Source of the DNA: Elephas maximus indicus
Lineage: Eukaryota > Chordata > Mammalia > Proboscidea > Elephantidae
Direction: 5' to 3'
Assembly: GCF_024166365.1 (NCBI RefSeq)
Contig: NC_064835.1
Location: forward strand, 62,662,607-62,726,606
Length of the DNA: 64,000 nt
Positions within the stretch are counted from its first letter, which is position 1; each line of letters opens with the position of its first letter. The position numbers were made by a program, and so were the translations under genes. Positions 11,107 to 20,690 of the stretch are shown here, piece after piece. The notes below the pieces were generated by a model. It worked only from the letters and a program-made list of their open reading frames with translations, made no database searches and had not been told where the DNA came from.

Positions 11107-11611
11107 TGTCATGGACTGAATTATGTCCCCCCAAAAATGTGTGTATCAATTTGGCTAGGCCATGATTTCCAGCCTTGTGTGGTTGTCCTCCATTTGTGAT
11201 TGTAATTTTATGTTAGAGGGATTAGGGTGGGATTGTAACACCACTCTTACCCGGGTCACACCCCTGATCCAGTATAAAGGGAGTTTCCCTGGGGTGTGGC
11301 CTGCACCACCTTTTATCTCTCAGGAGATAAAAAGGAAAGGGAAGCAAGCAGAGAGTTGGGGACCTCATACCACCAAGAAAGCAGTACCAGGAGCAGAGTG
11401 TGTCCTTTGGACCTGGGGTTCTTGTCCAGAGAAACTCCTAGTCTGGGGGAAGATTGATGAGAGAAGGCCAACAGAGAGAGAAAGCTTTCCCCTGGAGCTG
11501 ACACCCTGAATTTGGACTTTAGCCTATTTTACTGGGAAGAAATCAATTTCTTTTTGTTAAAGCCATCCACTTAGGGGATTTCTGTTATAGCAGCATTAGA
11601 TGACTAAGACA
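11107..11611 (+). mobile_element. Solo LTR, MaLR/ERVL type
   Basis: Begins TGTCATGGACTGAATTATGTC and ends ...GATGACTAAGACA, as in mammalian MaLR LTRs. It is flanked by a perfect 5-bp duplication CATGG (11102-11106 and 11612-11616). No internal sequence remains. Relatives are at 41978, 57705 (minus) and 63509. Frames of 60-115 codons in it are LTR sequence, not genes. Confidence 0.9.
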
Positions 11612-11659
11612 CATGGAATGAGCTGGTGCATGTAAAGCCCTCAGCACAGGCTGACACAC

Positions 11660-11829
11660 CTGAATGTGTACGTGCTAGCTCGCAGCTCTGTGAAGCCTTC
11701 CTCGCATTACAGCTCTGAGTGCGAGCCTCTCAGAACTTCTGTGGCATTTGGAGTCCTCATCATACAGTCTACACTATCCTTGACCTGACTGTGAGTTTCC
11801 TAAGAATGGTGTGGAGGACACAGGATGGG
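11660..11829. repeat. Possible L2 remnant
   Basis: Weak similarity to L2 3' sequence (GAAGCCTTCCTC-like) at 11690-11800. Very uncertain. Confidence 0.25.
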
Positions 11830-12370
11830 TTCCCTCAACCTCCCATACCGCTCTTCTGTTGGCTGGAGAGGCTGGGAAGTTAAAAACTGCATTGCCAGAC
11901 TCCCTTGAAGCTAAGGTTCTGGAAATAAATTGGGTTCCATGAATTGGTTATACTCAAGAAGGTAAAAGTGAGGTCAAGGCCATTCATTTCCTGCCTGTAG
12001 TTGTTTCCCATAGCTGATAAGATTGTAGAAACAAGATTTTTTTTTTCTTCTCTCTGTCTCTCTGCAGCAGCTTCCCATTGTCCTGGTTCTCTAGCTTCTG
12101 AGTGTCAAGAGGCCACAGCAGCAGTGACAGTACCAGTTGTGGCATCTTGATCTCTTTATTGCAGGTACAGGAGTGTGGTCTCAAACTCATAGTTCAAGGG
12201 GTGACCTCAGAAGTTGTTGTGCTACAGGGTGTCAGTTCAGAATTCTTCTAGGGGTCATTCCTGAATGTCCAGGATAGAACCCACTAATCTGGCCCTTCCA
12301 ACCATTTTGTAAAGCATCTAATTCCCTGTATTAAATCTTTCCCTGGTTAAAACGCCCAGTGGGTGTTGCC
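11830..12370 (+). repeat. Possible ancient LTR-like repeat
   Basis: Recalls an old mammalian repeat with CCAGACTCCCTTG-AGCTA near its start and TTCCCTGTATTAAATCTTTCCCTGGTTAAAA near its end (a poly-A-signal-like region). No duplication is visible and the family is not certain. Confidence 0.3.
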
Positions 12371-13011
12371 ACACTAAACCCTGACAAGCACAGATGGGAA
12401 CCAGGCATTCTCCTTCTCTTGCACACTCAGAGCACTGCACCTCCACACAGGTCTCCCTCTCCTCAAGAAAGCTGATTCTTCCCACTGGCAGACCCAGCAC
12501 CAGGCCCAGCCTCTGAGTTGCCCCATTCGGCTGGTCATTTGCCTATTTGCTCCCCAATTCATTGCCTGCCCTTCCCCTGCTCTGTCCTGTATGCAGGAAG
12601 CTCGCCCTGCAGATCATATCTCCCAGGCTGCCTTATCCACTGGTTATCTGTTGAGTGCAAACATCCGAGGCACTGGTGGATGGTTGGAGAGTGGGAAGAG
12701 GGGAAAGGGTAGAGTATTTCTCATCCTTTCTCTCTCTGCTTCCAGCGGTGGATCCAGCCTCTGCCAGGCAACCCCCAGGATGGGTCCAGCTCCCAGCCAC
12801 TGGCCCCTCCGCAGCTCTTGCACTGACCTGTCAGCCCAGTGCCTGGGCTCTGGTGAGCACCATCTCTTCCCTCTGACTCTCTAGCTCTAGAGGGGGTAGC
12901 AGCTTCCTGCAATGGTTTATCTTTGAGTTACCCCACCTCCCAGTTTTCAGCTCTTACAATACTCCTGTAACTCGGTTCTGAAACTAATCTCCTCTATAGT
13001 GAATTGGATGA
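12371..13011. other. No gene seen; single-copy DNA
   Basis: Pyrimidine-rich single-copy DNA. Three overlapping open frames at 12518-12884 have no recognisable domain. Confidence 0.35.
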
Positions 13012-13350
13012 GGGCAATGGCAGTTGAGTGATAGAACGCTCACCTTCCATGGAGACCTGGGTTCCATTCCTGGCCAATGTACCTCATGTACAGCCACCGC
13101 CCCCGTCAGTGGAGGCTTGCATGTTGCTATGGTGTTGGACGGATGTCAGTGGAGCATCACGTCTAAGATGTTTGAGGAAGAAAGGCCTGGTCATCTACCT
13201 TAGAAAATCAGTCAATGAAAACCCTATGGATCACAATGGTCTGATCTGCAACTGGTGGTGGGGGAGGGCACAGGACTTGGCAGCTTCCCTCCATTGTGCA
13301 TGGAGTAGCCATGATTCAGGGGCTGACTCGACGGCAGCTAACAACGCAGT
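13012..13350 (+). mobile_element. tRNA-head SINE with RTE-like tail
   Basis: A different SINE layout from the common AfroSINE. The head has tRNA-like boxes (TGGCAGTTGAGTGATAGAAC and GGGTTCCATTCC). The tail ends GACTCGACGGCAGCTAACAAC, like the RTE 3' end at 55373-55593. At about 340 bp it is longer than the common form. Confidence 0.7.
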
Positions 13351-13355
13351 GAACT

Positions 13356-13577
13356 GGAGTCCCTGGGTGATGTAAACAGTTAATGCGCTTGGCTGCTAAC
13401 GGAAAGGTTGGAGGTTCAAGTCCACCGAGAGGCCTCAGAAGAAAGGCCTAGCGGTCTACTTGCAAAAAAAAAAAAAAATCACTATTGAAAACCCTATGGA
13501 GCAGAGTTCTACTCTCACACACAGGGATTCACCATGAGTCAGAGTAGGCTTGTTGGCAACTGGTTTGGTTTGGTTTT
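13356..13577 (+). mobile_element. AfroSINE, long form
   Basis: Starts GGAGTCCCTGGGTGATGTAAAC, has GGTTCAAGTCC, an internal A14 run and ends GGTTTGGTTTGG. It abuts the preceding SINE directly. Confidence 0.9.
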
Positions 13578-14364
13578 ATAGTGAGCTAGCTGGCGTGAGT
13601 GTGGTTTCCTGATAGCGCCATGCCTGTTAAGCCCTGGTCATGAGGCTGAGGGGCTGGAGCCACATCTTCCCTCCTCAGGAACACAGCCTGTCTTCTCTGA
13701 GGCCTGCCTGGCCAGCTGGTCCAGGTCTGCCTGCAGAAACATTTGGGCAGAGTCCTTTGGGGGTCCCCTTCCCCAGCTGGGGTGTGGGGCGTGGGGGAGG
13801 AGCGAGGGCTGAATGGCAGCTTTCGCCAACACCTCACTCTTCTCTTCTCGACATGTTTACTCACAGGCTGTCTGGGAAGTGAGAATCCTCCCTAACGGAT
13901 GTTTCACCCAATTAAATAATTAACTCGGAGTGTTGCTAAGCATCCCCAGTGATCGTCTTCTAGTCCTGGAAGCTCCCCCATGCCAGGTTGTGGCTGCTGC
14001 TGGCCTGGGCCAGGCCAACACTGGGTGGAGAGACGCTGCTGGGAAGAGCCAGGGGGCTGAGGGTGCCCCCCATCCCATGCTTCTGGGCCAGTATCAGGGA
14101 AATTAATGCACTTGAGAGGCGGGACATGGAGGATATTTAGAGAAGGGAGTCCAAGGGGAGGCTGAGGTGTCTAGGAGGGGGCGGCCGAACCTTCTGGAGC
14201 CCTTCTAGGCTATACACCACCCCTGTCCCCCATTCTCCCCTTATTCCACTGCAGAGTCTCTATCCATTCAAGAAAACAAGAGGAGACTGCTCCCTAATGT
14301 GTGGTCTCGGGGAAGGAGCTGAGCTGCTCTCCTAATGGACAATCAGGTAAGGAACCTACAAGAG
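13578..14364. other. Single-copy DNA with AT homeodomain-like block
   Basis: GC-rich single-copy DNA interrupted by AATTAAATAATTAACT at 13910-13925, a stack of TAAT/ATTA cores. No gene is seen. A 92-codon frame on the minus strand at 13586-13864 is not recognisable. Confidence 0.35.
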
Positions 14365-14715
14365 TGAGGCTAAGTATGAACTGTGGAATATCACTCAGCC
14401 CTGAAGAAAATGAGATAAATTCACATGCCGAGACATGCAAAGATCTCTAAGATATTGTAATGTGAAAAAAATGCAGACACCTGTAGATGTAGTTCCATGT
14501 AATCTATGTAAAAATAATGCAGACATGCACACGCATACTTTATATCTACAGAAAGGGGATTAGATGGAAGCACACCAGAATTGTTCATAGTTAGGGCCTG
14601 GGGGCCAGGGATTGGGGTGGGCAGAAGGGGGTGTTCTTATTTTACTCTCTGCACCCCTGAAATGCTTGACTCTCTGACATCAGGAATGTGTTCTTGTATC
14701 ACTTCCATAATTAAA

Positions 14716-14745
<30 letters not shown>
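14365..14745 (+). repeat. Ancient L1 3' end with poly-A
   Basis: Reads like old L1 3' sequence: GGAATATCACTCAGCCCTGAAGA, ACATGCAAAGATCTCTAAGAT, and a terminal poly-A at 14719-14738. Confidence 0.6.
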
Positions 14746-14747
<2 letters not shown>

Positions 14748-14869
14748 AACAGCTGATTAAAAAAAAAAAACTGCTTGGAGGAGCGTTAGGATAAATTAAA
14801 GAAAATAGATTCTTAACCCCAGAGAGTCTAGATTCTTGAATCAGTATTTTTTAAATCATTTTGGCCTCA

Positions 14870-15058
14870 ACCCACGGTAAGATATAGGTTTTCATCAGAA
14901 CCCAGTACACACATGTGTATATATACCAAACAGAAGTTCTATAAATACTTGCCTTCAGTAATACCACTCACTCTGGTGTTTTCTGTAATTCTCCCTTAAA
15001 ATATTTCTAATATCATGAACATTAATGGGTTCCACCCTGCAGTTTGGAAAACACTGCC
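14870..15058 (-). repeat. Ancient hAT-like DNA transposon fragment
   Basis: It ends in GCAGTTTGGAAAACACTGCC, whose complement CAGTGTTTTCCAAACTGC is the terminal inverted repeat type of mammalian hAT/Charlie elements. An internal block (CCCAGTACACACATGTG) supports an old interspersed repeat. Only one end is visible. Confidence 0.4.
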
Positions 15059-15384
15059 TAACCTGATGGGGTTCTGGAGCTCCCTTGGGAGAGAGGTTTG
15101 GCCATCAAGCCCTCAGGACCCCAGAGTCCCGAGAGGAACGCTGGAGCTTTTCGGTCCAAGTTCTTGAAGGAAGAGAGAAGTCCTGCACGGCCATGACCAC
15201 TGGGTGGCGCGCTGGCTGCATTCCCCACCAGCCCCGGCGCCAGGCCTGATAAAAAAAAAAAAAGAACCACAACACTCCGTAGAAGGGGCCCAGATCTACT
15301 CCCTCACTGGTGTAGCTTGGCCTTAAGAATGGGACCAAATCCCGCTTACCCTCCACCCCCAGGTTCAAACCCAAGTGCCGGTTA
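15059..15384. other. Single-copy DNA with CTCF-like site
   Basis: Single-copy DNA containing the CTCF-like motif at 15197 and an A13 tract at 15249. No gene is supported. Confidence 0.4.
15197..15211 (+). promoter_or_regulatory. CTCF-like motif
   Basis: CCACTGGGTGGCGCG matches the CTCF core with one deviation (G for A at the sixth base). Same orientation as the sites at 876 and 3368. Confidence 0.5.
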
Positions 15385-15727
15385 AAGTAGCCGCGTGGCC
15401 TTGGACAAGTTTTTTAACCTCCTGTGTCTCTGTTTCCTCGTCTGTAAAATGGGCATACCCAACCCACTGCCGCCAAGTCGATTCCGACTCATAGCGACCC
15501 TATAGGACAGAGTAGAAGTGCCCCACAGAGTTTCCCAGGAGCTCCTGGTGGATTCGAACTGCCGACCTTTTGGTTAGCAGCTGTAGCACTTAACCACTGC
15601 ACCACCAGGGTTTCCAAAATGGGCATAGATAATTATAATACTTCATTCTGTCAAGTTGTTGTAAACATAAAATGAGTTAATACAGAGCGCTAAGAACAGT
15701 GCAATCGGTAAGAGTAAGCTATTACTA
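15385..15727 (+). repeat. MIR, interrupted by a SINE
   Basis: MIR sequence (GTGGCCTTGGACAAGTT, TCTGTAAAATGGGCATA) is interrupted at 15458 and resumes at 15628 (GATAATTATAATAC, AAATGAGTTAATACAGAGCGC). The interruption is an AfroSINE. Confidence 0.85.
15458..15615 (-). mobile_element. AfroSINE inserted into MIR
   Basis: Reverse-oriented short AfroSINE (starts CCCAACCCACTGCCGCC, ends CACCACCAGGGTTTCC). It is flanked by a perfect 12-bp target duplication AAAATGGGCATA at 15446-15457 and 15616-15627. Confidence 0.97.
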
Positions 15728-16830
15728 GGGCACGGCTCTTCCCCGCTGTGCCTCCGGCTCTGGGGCTGGAGCCGGCGGGCCGGCAGGGCTTTAGAGGTCA
15801 ATTAACTGCAGAAATGAATGAAACCCCGGAGAGCCCCTTCCCACCCACTCCCTTCGGCGGGGCAGTCAGGCCTGAACGGTGGGGTGAGGGGAGGTGGAGT
15901 GTGGCCGGTGGTGATGAGGCTGATAAGCCACGACTCCCGCTCTCCTGTGACCGAGCCCTGCGGCCCTGCCGCGGCCCCCTGACTCCCTCCCTCCACCCCA
16001 CGCCCACCCTCACCCCCGCCCTCACCCCCAGAGCCAGGCCTATCTCGGCCATCAGTGGCCCCGAGCCAGGGCCACTCCTTCCCTTGACCCAGACGAAAAA
16101 CGCCCTGCAGACCCGGGGAAGGCCTCATTCCATCCTCCCCGCTCCATCCGGCCCTGTCTGTATCAACCTAACCTCCCCCAGGAAGCTGGGAAGACTCCCC
16201 TCACATCCCTTATCCGCCCCCTGCGCTCTCTCCCCCTCCACCGGGTGCAAGGTCCCATCCCGCCAGAGGCATCTGCTCCTCAGGGCTCGGTGTCCTCCCG
16301 CGTCTCTCTCTCCAGTCAGCCTCCCCTCCCTCTTGAGCCTCCGGCCTCCCTTCTCTCCTCTCTGCCTCGCTAAAAAGCATCCTCAACGCACCCCGCTTCC
16401 AAAAGCCCTTTCCCAGACCTGTGTGGCCCTCCGCACGTTCACCCAGAGCAGGCCTATCGCAGCCATCACTGGCCCAGTGAGGGCCCAGCCGCGGAAAATA
16501 GGCCTATGGCAGTTAGTTTTAAATTGCTGAATGAGCTCTCACTGCCGGCAATGCCAACAGAAACTGCTCGTTAGCGCCCCTCCTCCAGCGGTGCCCAGGG
16601 CACTGCCCTACCTGCTATACCCTAGTTATGCCCCGACACCAGCGCTTTGGCCTAAGCCATCTTCTAAAAAAATGTCAGACCACCATGTTATCTATTTAGA
16701 AGTCCGAAAACACCTTCCCAAAGTATTAAAAGTACACCTTCAAAGCGACCGCGTTTCTTTGTTGCAATTGCCTTGAGGCTAACAACTCAAAGGCAGACCT
16801 GGCAAAGAAGAATCCGGCATTTAATCCAAC
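15728..16830. other. GC-rich block with repeated motif; no proven gene
   Basis: CpG and pyrimidine-rich DNA. A 260-codon open frame (15748-16530, plus) covers much of it. It is dominated by Pro, Ser, Leu and Arg, has no recognised domain or clear splice sites, and lies where stops are rare because of composition, so I do not call it a gene. A 26-base motif occurs at 16036-16061 and 16450-16475 (23 of 26 identical), with a 13-base partial copy at 16500-16512. Confidence 0.45.
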
Positions 16831-16929
16831 ATCTCTTATGAACCTTCTAATTTCAATTTTTAACATAGGTAATATACATGGGAAAAATCAACGATTCCAA
16901 AGGGCATTCAGTAAAATCAAATTTCCTCA

Positions 16930-17050
16930 TAACAACTAAAATGATATGCAGAAACCTTGATTGGATTCTTGTTTGGGAAAAATAAAACAGACTTTAAAGA
17001 CACTTTGCTGACAATCAGGGGAATATGAACTTGGATAGGGTATTAGGTGG
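16930..17050 (+). repeat. Ancient L1 3'-end fragment
   Basis: GGATTCTTGTTTGGGAAAAATAAAAC, GACTTTAAAGACACTTTG and ATATGAACTTGGATAGGGTATTAG resemble a common old L1 3' segment. Confidence 0.4.
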
Positions 17051-17438
17051 GAGTCCTCGGGTGGTACAAGCAGTTAACCGCTCAACTGCTAACAGGACAG
17101 TTGGAAGTTTGAGTCTATCCAGAAGCATCTCAGAATAAAGGACAGGCAACCTATTTCTGAAAGATCAGCCATTAAAAACTCTATGGATGGACAGGAGCTG
17201 GTTGAATGGACACGGGAAATACAGGGTGGAGAGGAGGAGTGCGCTGTCACATTAGAGGGAGAGCAGCTAGGGTCACAATACAATGTGTGTATAAGTGTGT
17301 GAGAAATTGACTTGAATTGTAAACTTTCACTTAAAGCACAATAAAAAACAGAGAGAGAAAAAGAAAACGCTATGGGCACAGTTCTACTATGAGTCAGAAC
17401 TGACAGGATGGCAATGAGCTTGGTTATATAGACACTGG
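17051..17438 (+). mobile_element. AfroSINE, long form, split by an L1 end
   Basis: The SINE starts GGGAGTCCTCGGGTGGTAC, reaches TTAAAAACTCTATGG at 17186, and continues after the insert with GCACAGTTCTACTATGAGTCAGAACTGACAGGATGGCAA. Confidence 0.85.
17187..17363 (+). mobile_element. 5'-truncated L1 3' end inside a SINE
   Basis: A 177-bp L1 3' tail ending AAACTTTCACTTAAAGCACA then an A-rich tail. It is flanked by near-identical 12-bp repeats: AAAACTCTATGG (17175-17186) and AAAACGCTATGG (17364-17375), consistent with target-primed insertion. Confidence 0.85.
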
Positions 17439-17950
17439 ACTCCAACTCATGGAGCTTGGCATTGGCCAAAGTGGTTTCAGTACAGCCATACTTGCTAAAA
17501 TGAGGCCTCTGAGAGATCAGGACGACATGTTAGGAGGAAGAAAGTAGTTTGGGGGCTGAAGTTGAGGGTGTTTCCTTTTTATGGGAACGATTTTCTGTAT
17601 GAAGTAGGAGGCTTTGTGGAGGAGGTGGTTTTAGCTGAGCTGTAAAGGATGGGTTGGATTTGGCCTGGTCGAGATGAGGCGTGATGGCATTCCTGGGGCC
17701 AGGAGTGTGTGAGCCCAGATGGAAATGTGGGGATGAAGAGGACATACTGGGGACAGCTGGAGGGTAGGTGCATGTGGGAGGCAGGGTGGGCAGGCGGGGC
17801 CCAGTGCATGGAGGGCCTTGAATGGTAAGCTTAGCATCACGGCTTCATGTAGATGCAGTGGAGGACTTTGATCAGAGTTGTGACGTGATCAGAGCAATGA
17901 CTTAGCGCGGCCAATCTGTGAGTTGAGTGTAGGTTGGATTTGGTAAGGTC
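17439..17950. repeat. Ancient L2-like repeat
   Basis: Blocks such as GGCCCAGTGCATGGAGGGCCTTGAATGG and GGAGGACTTTGATCAGAGTTGTGACGTGATC are typical of an old mammalian interspersed repeat often met beside L2. Family assignment is tentative. Confidence 0.4.
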
Positions 17951-17951
17951 T

Positions 17952-18098
17952 GGAGCCCTGGTGGCACAGTGGTTAAGAGCTCGGGTCGTTTGAATCCACC
18001 AGCCGCTCCTTGAAAACCCTCTGAGGCAATTCTACTCTGTTCTATAGGGTCGCTATGAGTTGAAATTGACTCGATGGCAATAAGTTTTATTTTTTTTT
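17952..18098 (+). mobile_element. AfroSINE with internal deletion
   Basis: Starts GGAGCCCTGGTGGCACAGTGG and ends with TCGATGGCAATAAGTTTT. About 25 bases between the A-box side and the B-box side are missing, so GAGCTCGGGTCG joins directly to TTTGAATCC. Confidence 0.93.
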
Positions 18099-18152
18099 GG
18101 AGGCCAGACCGCCAATTAATTAAGACAATTTCAATGACTAAGGAGGTGTTCA

Positions 18153-18311
18153 GAAACCCTGGTGTCATAGTGGGTAAGAGCTACATCTGCTAACCAAAAG
18201 GTCGGCAGTTCAAATCCACCAGGTGCTCCTTGGAAACTCTACGGGGCAAGTCTACTCTGTCCTACAGGGTCACTATGAGTCAGAATCAACTCGATGGCAA
18301 TGGGTTTTTGG
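18153..18311 (+). mobile_element. AfroSINE, short form
   Basis: GAAACCCTGGTGTCATAGTGG to GATGGCAATGGGTTTTTG, flanked by AAGGAGGTGTTC (18140) and AAGGAGGTGCTC (18312), a target duplication with one change. Confidence 0.95.
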
Positions 18312-18329
18312 AAGGAGGTGCTCCGACTG

Positions 18330-18495
18330 CTTGATACCAATTTTTGGGTCCACTTACTAGTTACTGAATCTTAGCTACAAAATGCTAATAGTAACTTTCT
18401 TGTAAGGCTGTGTGAAGTTTAAATTTGACCGGTTACTCTTGCACAGCGATTGGCACATAGTAAATACTCGGTAGACATTAACCTTTATTGTTAAG
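18330..18495 (+). repeat. MIR fragment
   Basis: TTACTAGTTACTGAATCTTAG, then GTGAAGTTTAAATTTGACC and TTGGCACATAGTAAATACTCGG follow the MIR 3' half. Confidence 0.6.
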
Positions 18496-19110
18496 GGAAC
18501 CCAGCTCCGAGATAGAATTGCAAGGGGAAGAGCCATGGTAAGGGCAAATTTTGGTGACTAATTAATGGGAGGAGAGAATGAGAGTAGATGTTATGTGTAA
18601 GGAATGGGGGGGCTTGGTGCACAAGGTTTCCAGGTTCCTGGCAGCATGGCAGCTCCATGAACAAAGCCAGGGTGGGCAGGTGAGGAATGACTTTGGGGAC
18701 AATGAGATGTTGGGTCGGGTTCGGTCTCATGGTGTGAGCAGGAAGTTGACTGGGCCTTAGAACAGAGGTCAGAGCTGTGGATAAACTGCCTGAAAGCAAG
18801 CGTGGTTGAAGATGCAAACGGAAGGAAAGGCCAAGTGAATCCTGTGGAATGTCTGTAGTGGGGGTGGGGGAAGAAGTAGAAATGGGAAAAGGAGCACAAG
18901 AGAGATAGGAGAACCAAGGGAGACCAGAAAACTCCAAAAGGCAACAGAAGAGTGAGGGTCAGCAGCATCGCATGCCTCTGAGAAACTGAGGAAGATGAAG
19001 AGTGATGAAGGGTCGTTGGTGTTTTTGGTGAAAGCAGTTTCAGTGGCGCGGTTGGGGCATAGGCCAAACTACTGTGCGTCAAGGAATGAGGAGGAAGTGA
19101 GCAAATTACA
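18496..19110. repeat. Ancient L2-like repeat
   Basis: Contains CTGAGAAACTGAGGAAGATGAAGAGTG and AGCAGTTTCAGTGGCGCGGTTGGGGC, a pattern of an old mammalian interspersed repeat; similar sequence occurs near 62160-62290. Minus-strand open frames of 148-163 codons here are repeat-derived. Confidence 0.4.
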
Positions 19111-19140
19111 GTCCTTATCGTACATTATTAGTGTAAACCA

Positions 19141-19340
19141 TGGGGTCTCTGGGTGGCACAAACAGTTAAGCAGCCAACTATTAGCTGAAAGGTTGTCGAT
19201 TCAAACCCACCCAGAGTGCTTCAGAAGAAGGCCCTGACAATCTCTTTCCGAAAGATCATAGCCTTAAAAACTCTATGGAGCAGTTCTATTCTGCACATAT
19301 GGAGTCCCTGTGAGTCAGAATTGACTCAACTGCAACTTAC
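19141..19340 (+). mobile_element. AfroSINE, long form
   Basis: TGGGGTCTCTGGGTGGCAC to GTGAGTCAGAATTGACTCAACTGCAA, with B box GTCGATTCAAACCC. Confidence 0.9.
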
Positions 19341-19489
19341 GATGTATATTACCTTATCCCTTTAAAAACTTTGTCTATGAGCTCTTCTATAGTTATGCTC
19401 AAATGATAGCAGAAGAAGCATATTTAAGGATGTTCATTACAACATTGCTCACAATTCCAAAAAAAATCAGAAATCATCAATTTGTTGTT

Positions 19490-20390
19490 GTGGTGTGATG
19501 GATCACTTTTGTGTGGCCTTTCTCACCACGGTCTTGTAACTCCCACGCAAGTGATTAGGTGGGACTGTGCCAATAAGGTAACTGTGGCTCACCAAGGGTA
19601 TTGGTCAGTGTTGCCATCCCGCTAGGTTTAAAAAATAGAGCCAATTCTAGAGCAGAAGGAGGCTCTCGCCACCACCAAGGAAGAAGATCCAAGAGCAGAG
19701 TGAGTCCTTTGGACTCGGTATTCCTGTGCTGAGAAGCTCCTAGAACCAGTAGACAGAAGGAGAGAGCTGTGACACTGAAGATGGCGAGAAGCAGTGGCAG
19801 AGAAATGGCGAGAGGAAAAGACTGGAGGAGATGGTGCAGTGAGAAAGCTGAGTGCCTTTGGGCAAGAGGCCTGCTGGTGGAGTAGGGTGCCTCCGGGCAC
19901 TTGGTGGAGCTGGGTACACCAACCCATGGGGCTAGAGCTGACTGCCTTCAGTCTGAGGCTTTCTGGTGGAGTGGGTTGCCTTGGCGCACTTACTGGCAGA
20001 GCTAAAAGTGCTTTGTAACACTTGCCCTGCGCAGGGCAGAGAGGGGCCAGAGACAGGTGTGCTGAGAAGAGGCTGTCCTGATGGAAGACCTGTATCCTGA
20101 GTGTTTCTGAGCCTGAATTGTAACCTGCTGGCATAGTGGTTAAGAGCTTGGCTGCTAACCAAAAAGTCTGCAGTTTGAATCCACCAGCTGCTTGTTGGAA
20201 ACCCTATGGGGCAGTTCTACTCTGTCCTATAGGGACACTATAAGTCAGAATCTACCCGATGGCAACGGGTTACTTTCTTAATAAACCCCAGAATCATGAG
20301 TACTGTCTGTGAGTTCCATGTCGCCATTGTAATGAATTATCAAATCCAGCAGAGAAGTAGAGCGCGCCATCGGAGGGATGGTTGGTGTCA
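19490..20390 (+). mobile_element. ERVL-type LTR, with SINE inside
   Basis: An LTR-like unit starting near TGTGATGGATCACTTTTG. It has a CTTTGGACTCGGTATTCCTG-GCTGAGAAGCTCC segment shared with the MaLR LTRs and a poly-A signal AATAAA at 20281. It is followed by TTGGTGTCAGAATTGG (about 20384), a diverged tRNA-Leu primer-binding-like sequence as used by ERVL. The exact edges are uncertain and no internal genes follow. A SINE interrupts it at 20128-20272. Confidence 0.5.
20128..20272 (+). mobile_element. AfroSINE, short form
   Basis: Starts TGCTGGCATAGTGGTTAAGAG, contains CAGTTTGAATCC and ends GATGGCAACGGGTTACTTT. The 5' tip is trimmed. Confidence 0.93.
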
Positions 20391-20527
20391 GAATTGGTAA
20401 GGATGGCAGAGAGAGGAGGCATGTCTGACTTCTGCCTCATAAGACTCAGCCCTGGGCTGTTGATCTTCATTCTCCTTCCCCATCCTGAAGGTAGAGGAGG
20501 TCAGATGCCTCCCCCAAGCCATTCTTA

Positions 20528-20690
20528 CAGTTAAATAAATGATAGTACATCCATACATGGAATACTATGCAGCTGTAGAAAAGAATGAGACAGGCTATAT
20601 GAACTAAGCGGGTACGATCTTCATGACACAACAGATGGAAAACGCAACTAAGCAAAATATGTGTATCATGCTATCATATCCAGGAGGAAG
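20528..20690 (+). repeat. Ancient L1 3'-end fragment
   Basis: TGGAATACTATGCAGCTGTAGAAAAGAATGAG and following sequence match the common old L1 3' theme. Confidence 0.55.

Noticed and set aside
15748-16530. 260-codon open frame
   Set aside because: It lies in GC- and pyrimidine-rich DNA where stops are rare, is low complexity (Pro/Ser/Leu/Arg), has no recognised domain and no clear splice sites. Its repeated peptide is just the repeated DNA motif.
18591-19082. 163-codon minus-strand open frame
   Set aside because: Lies in an ancient interspersed repeat; no domain.
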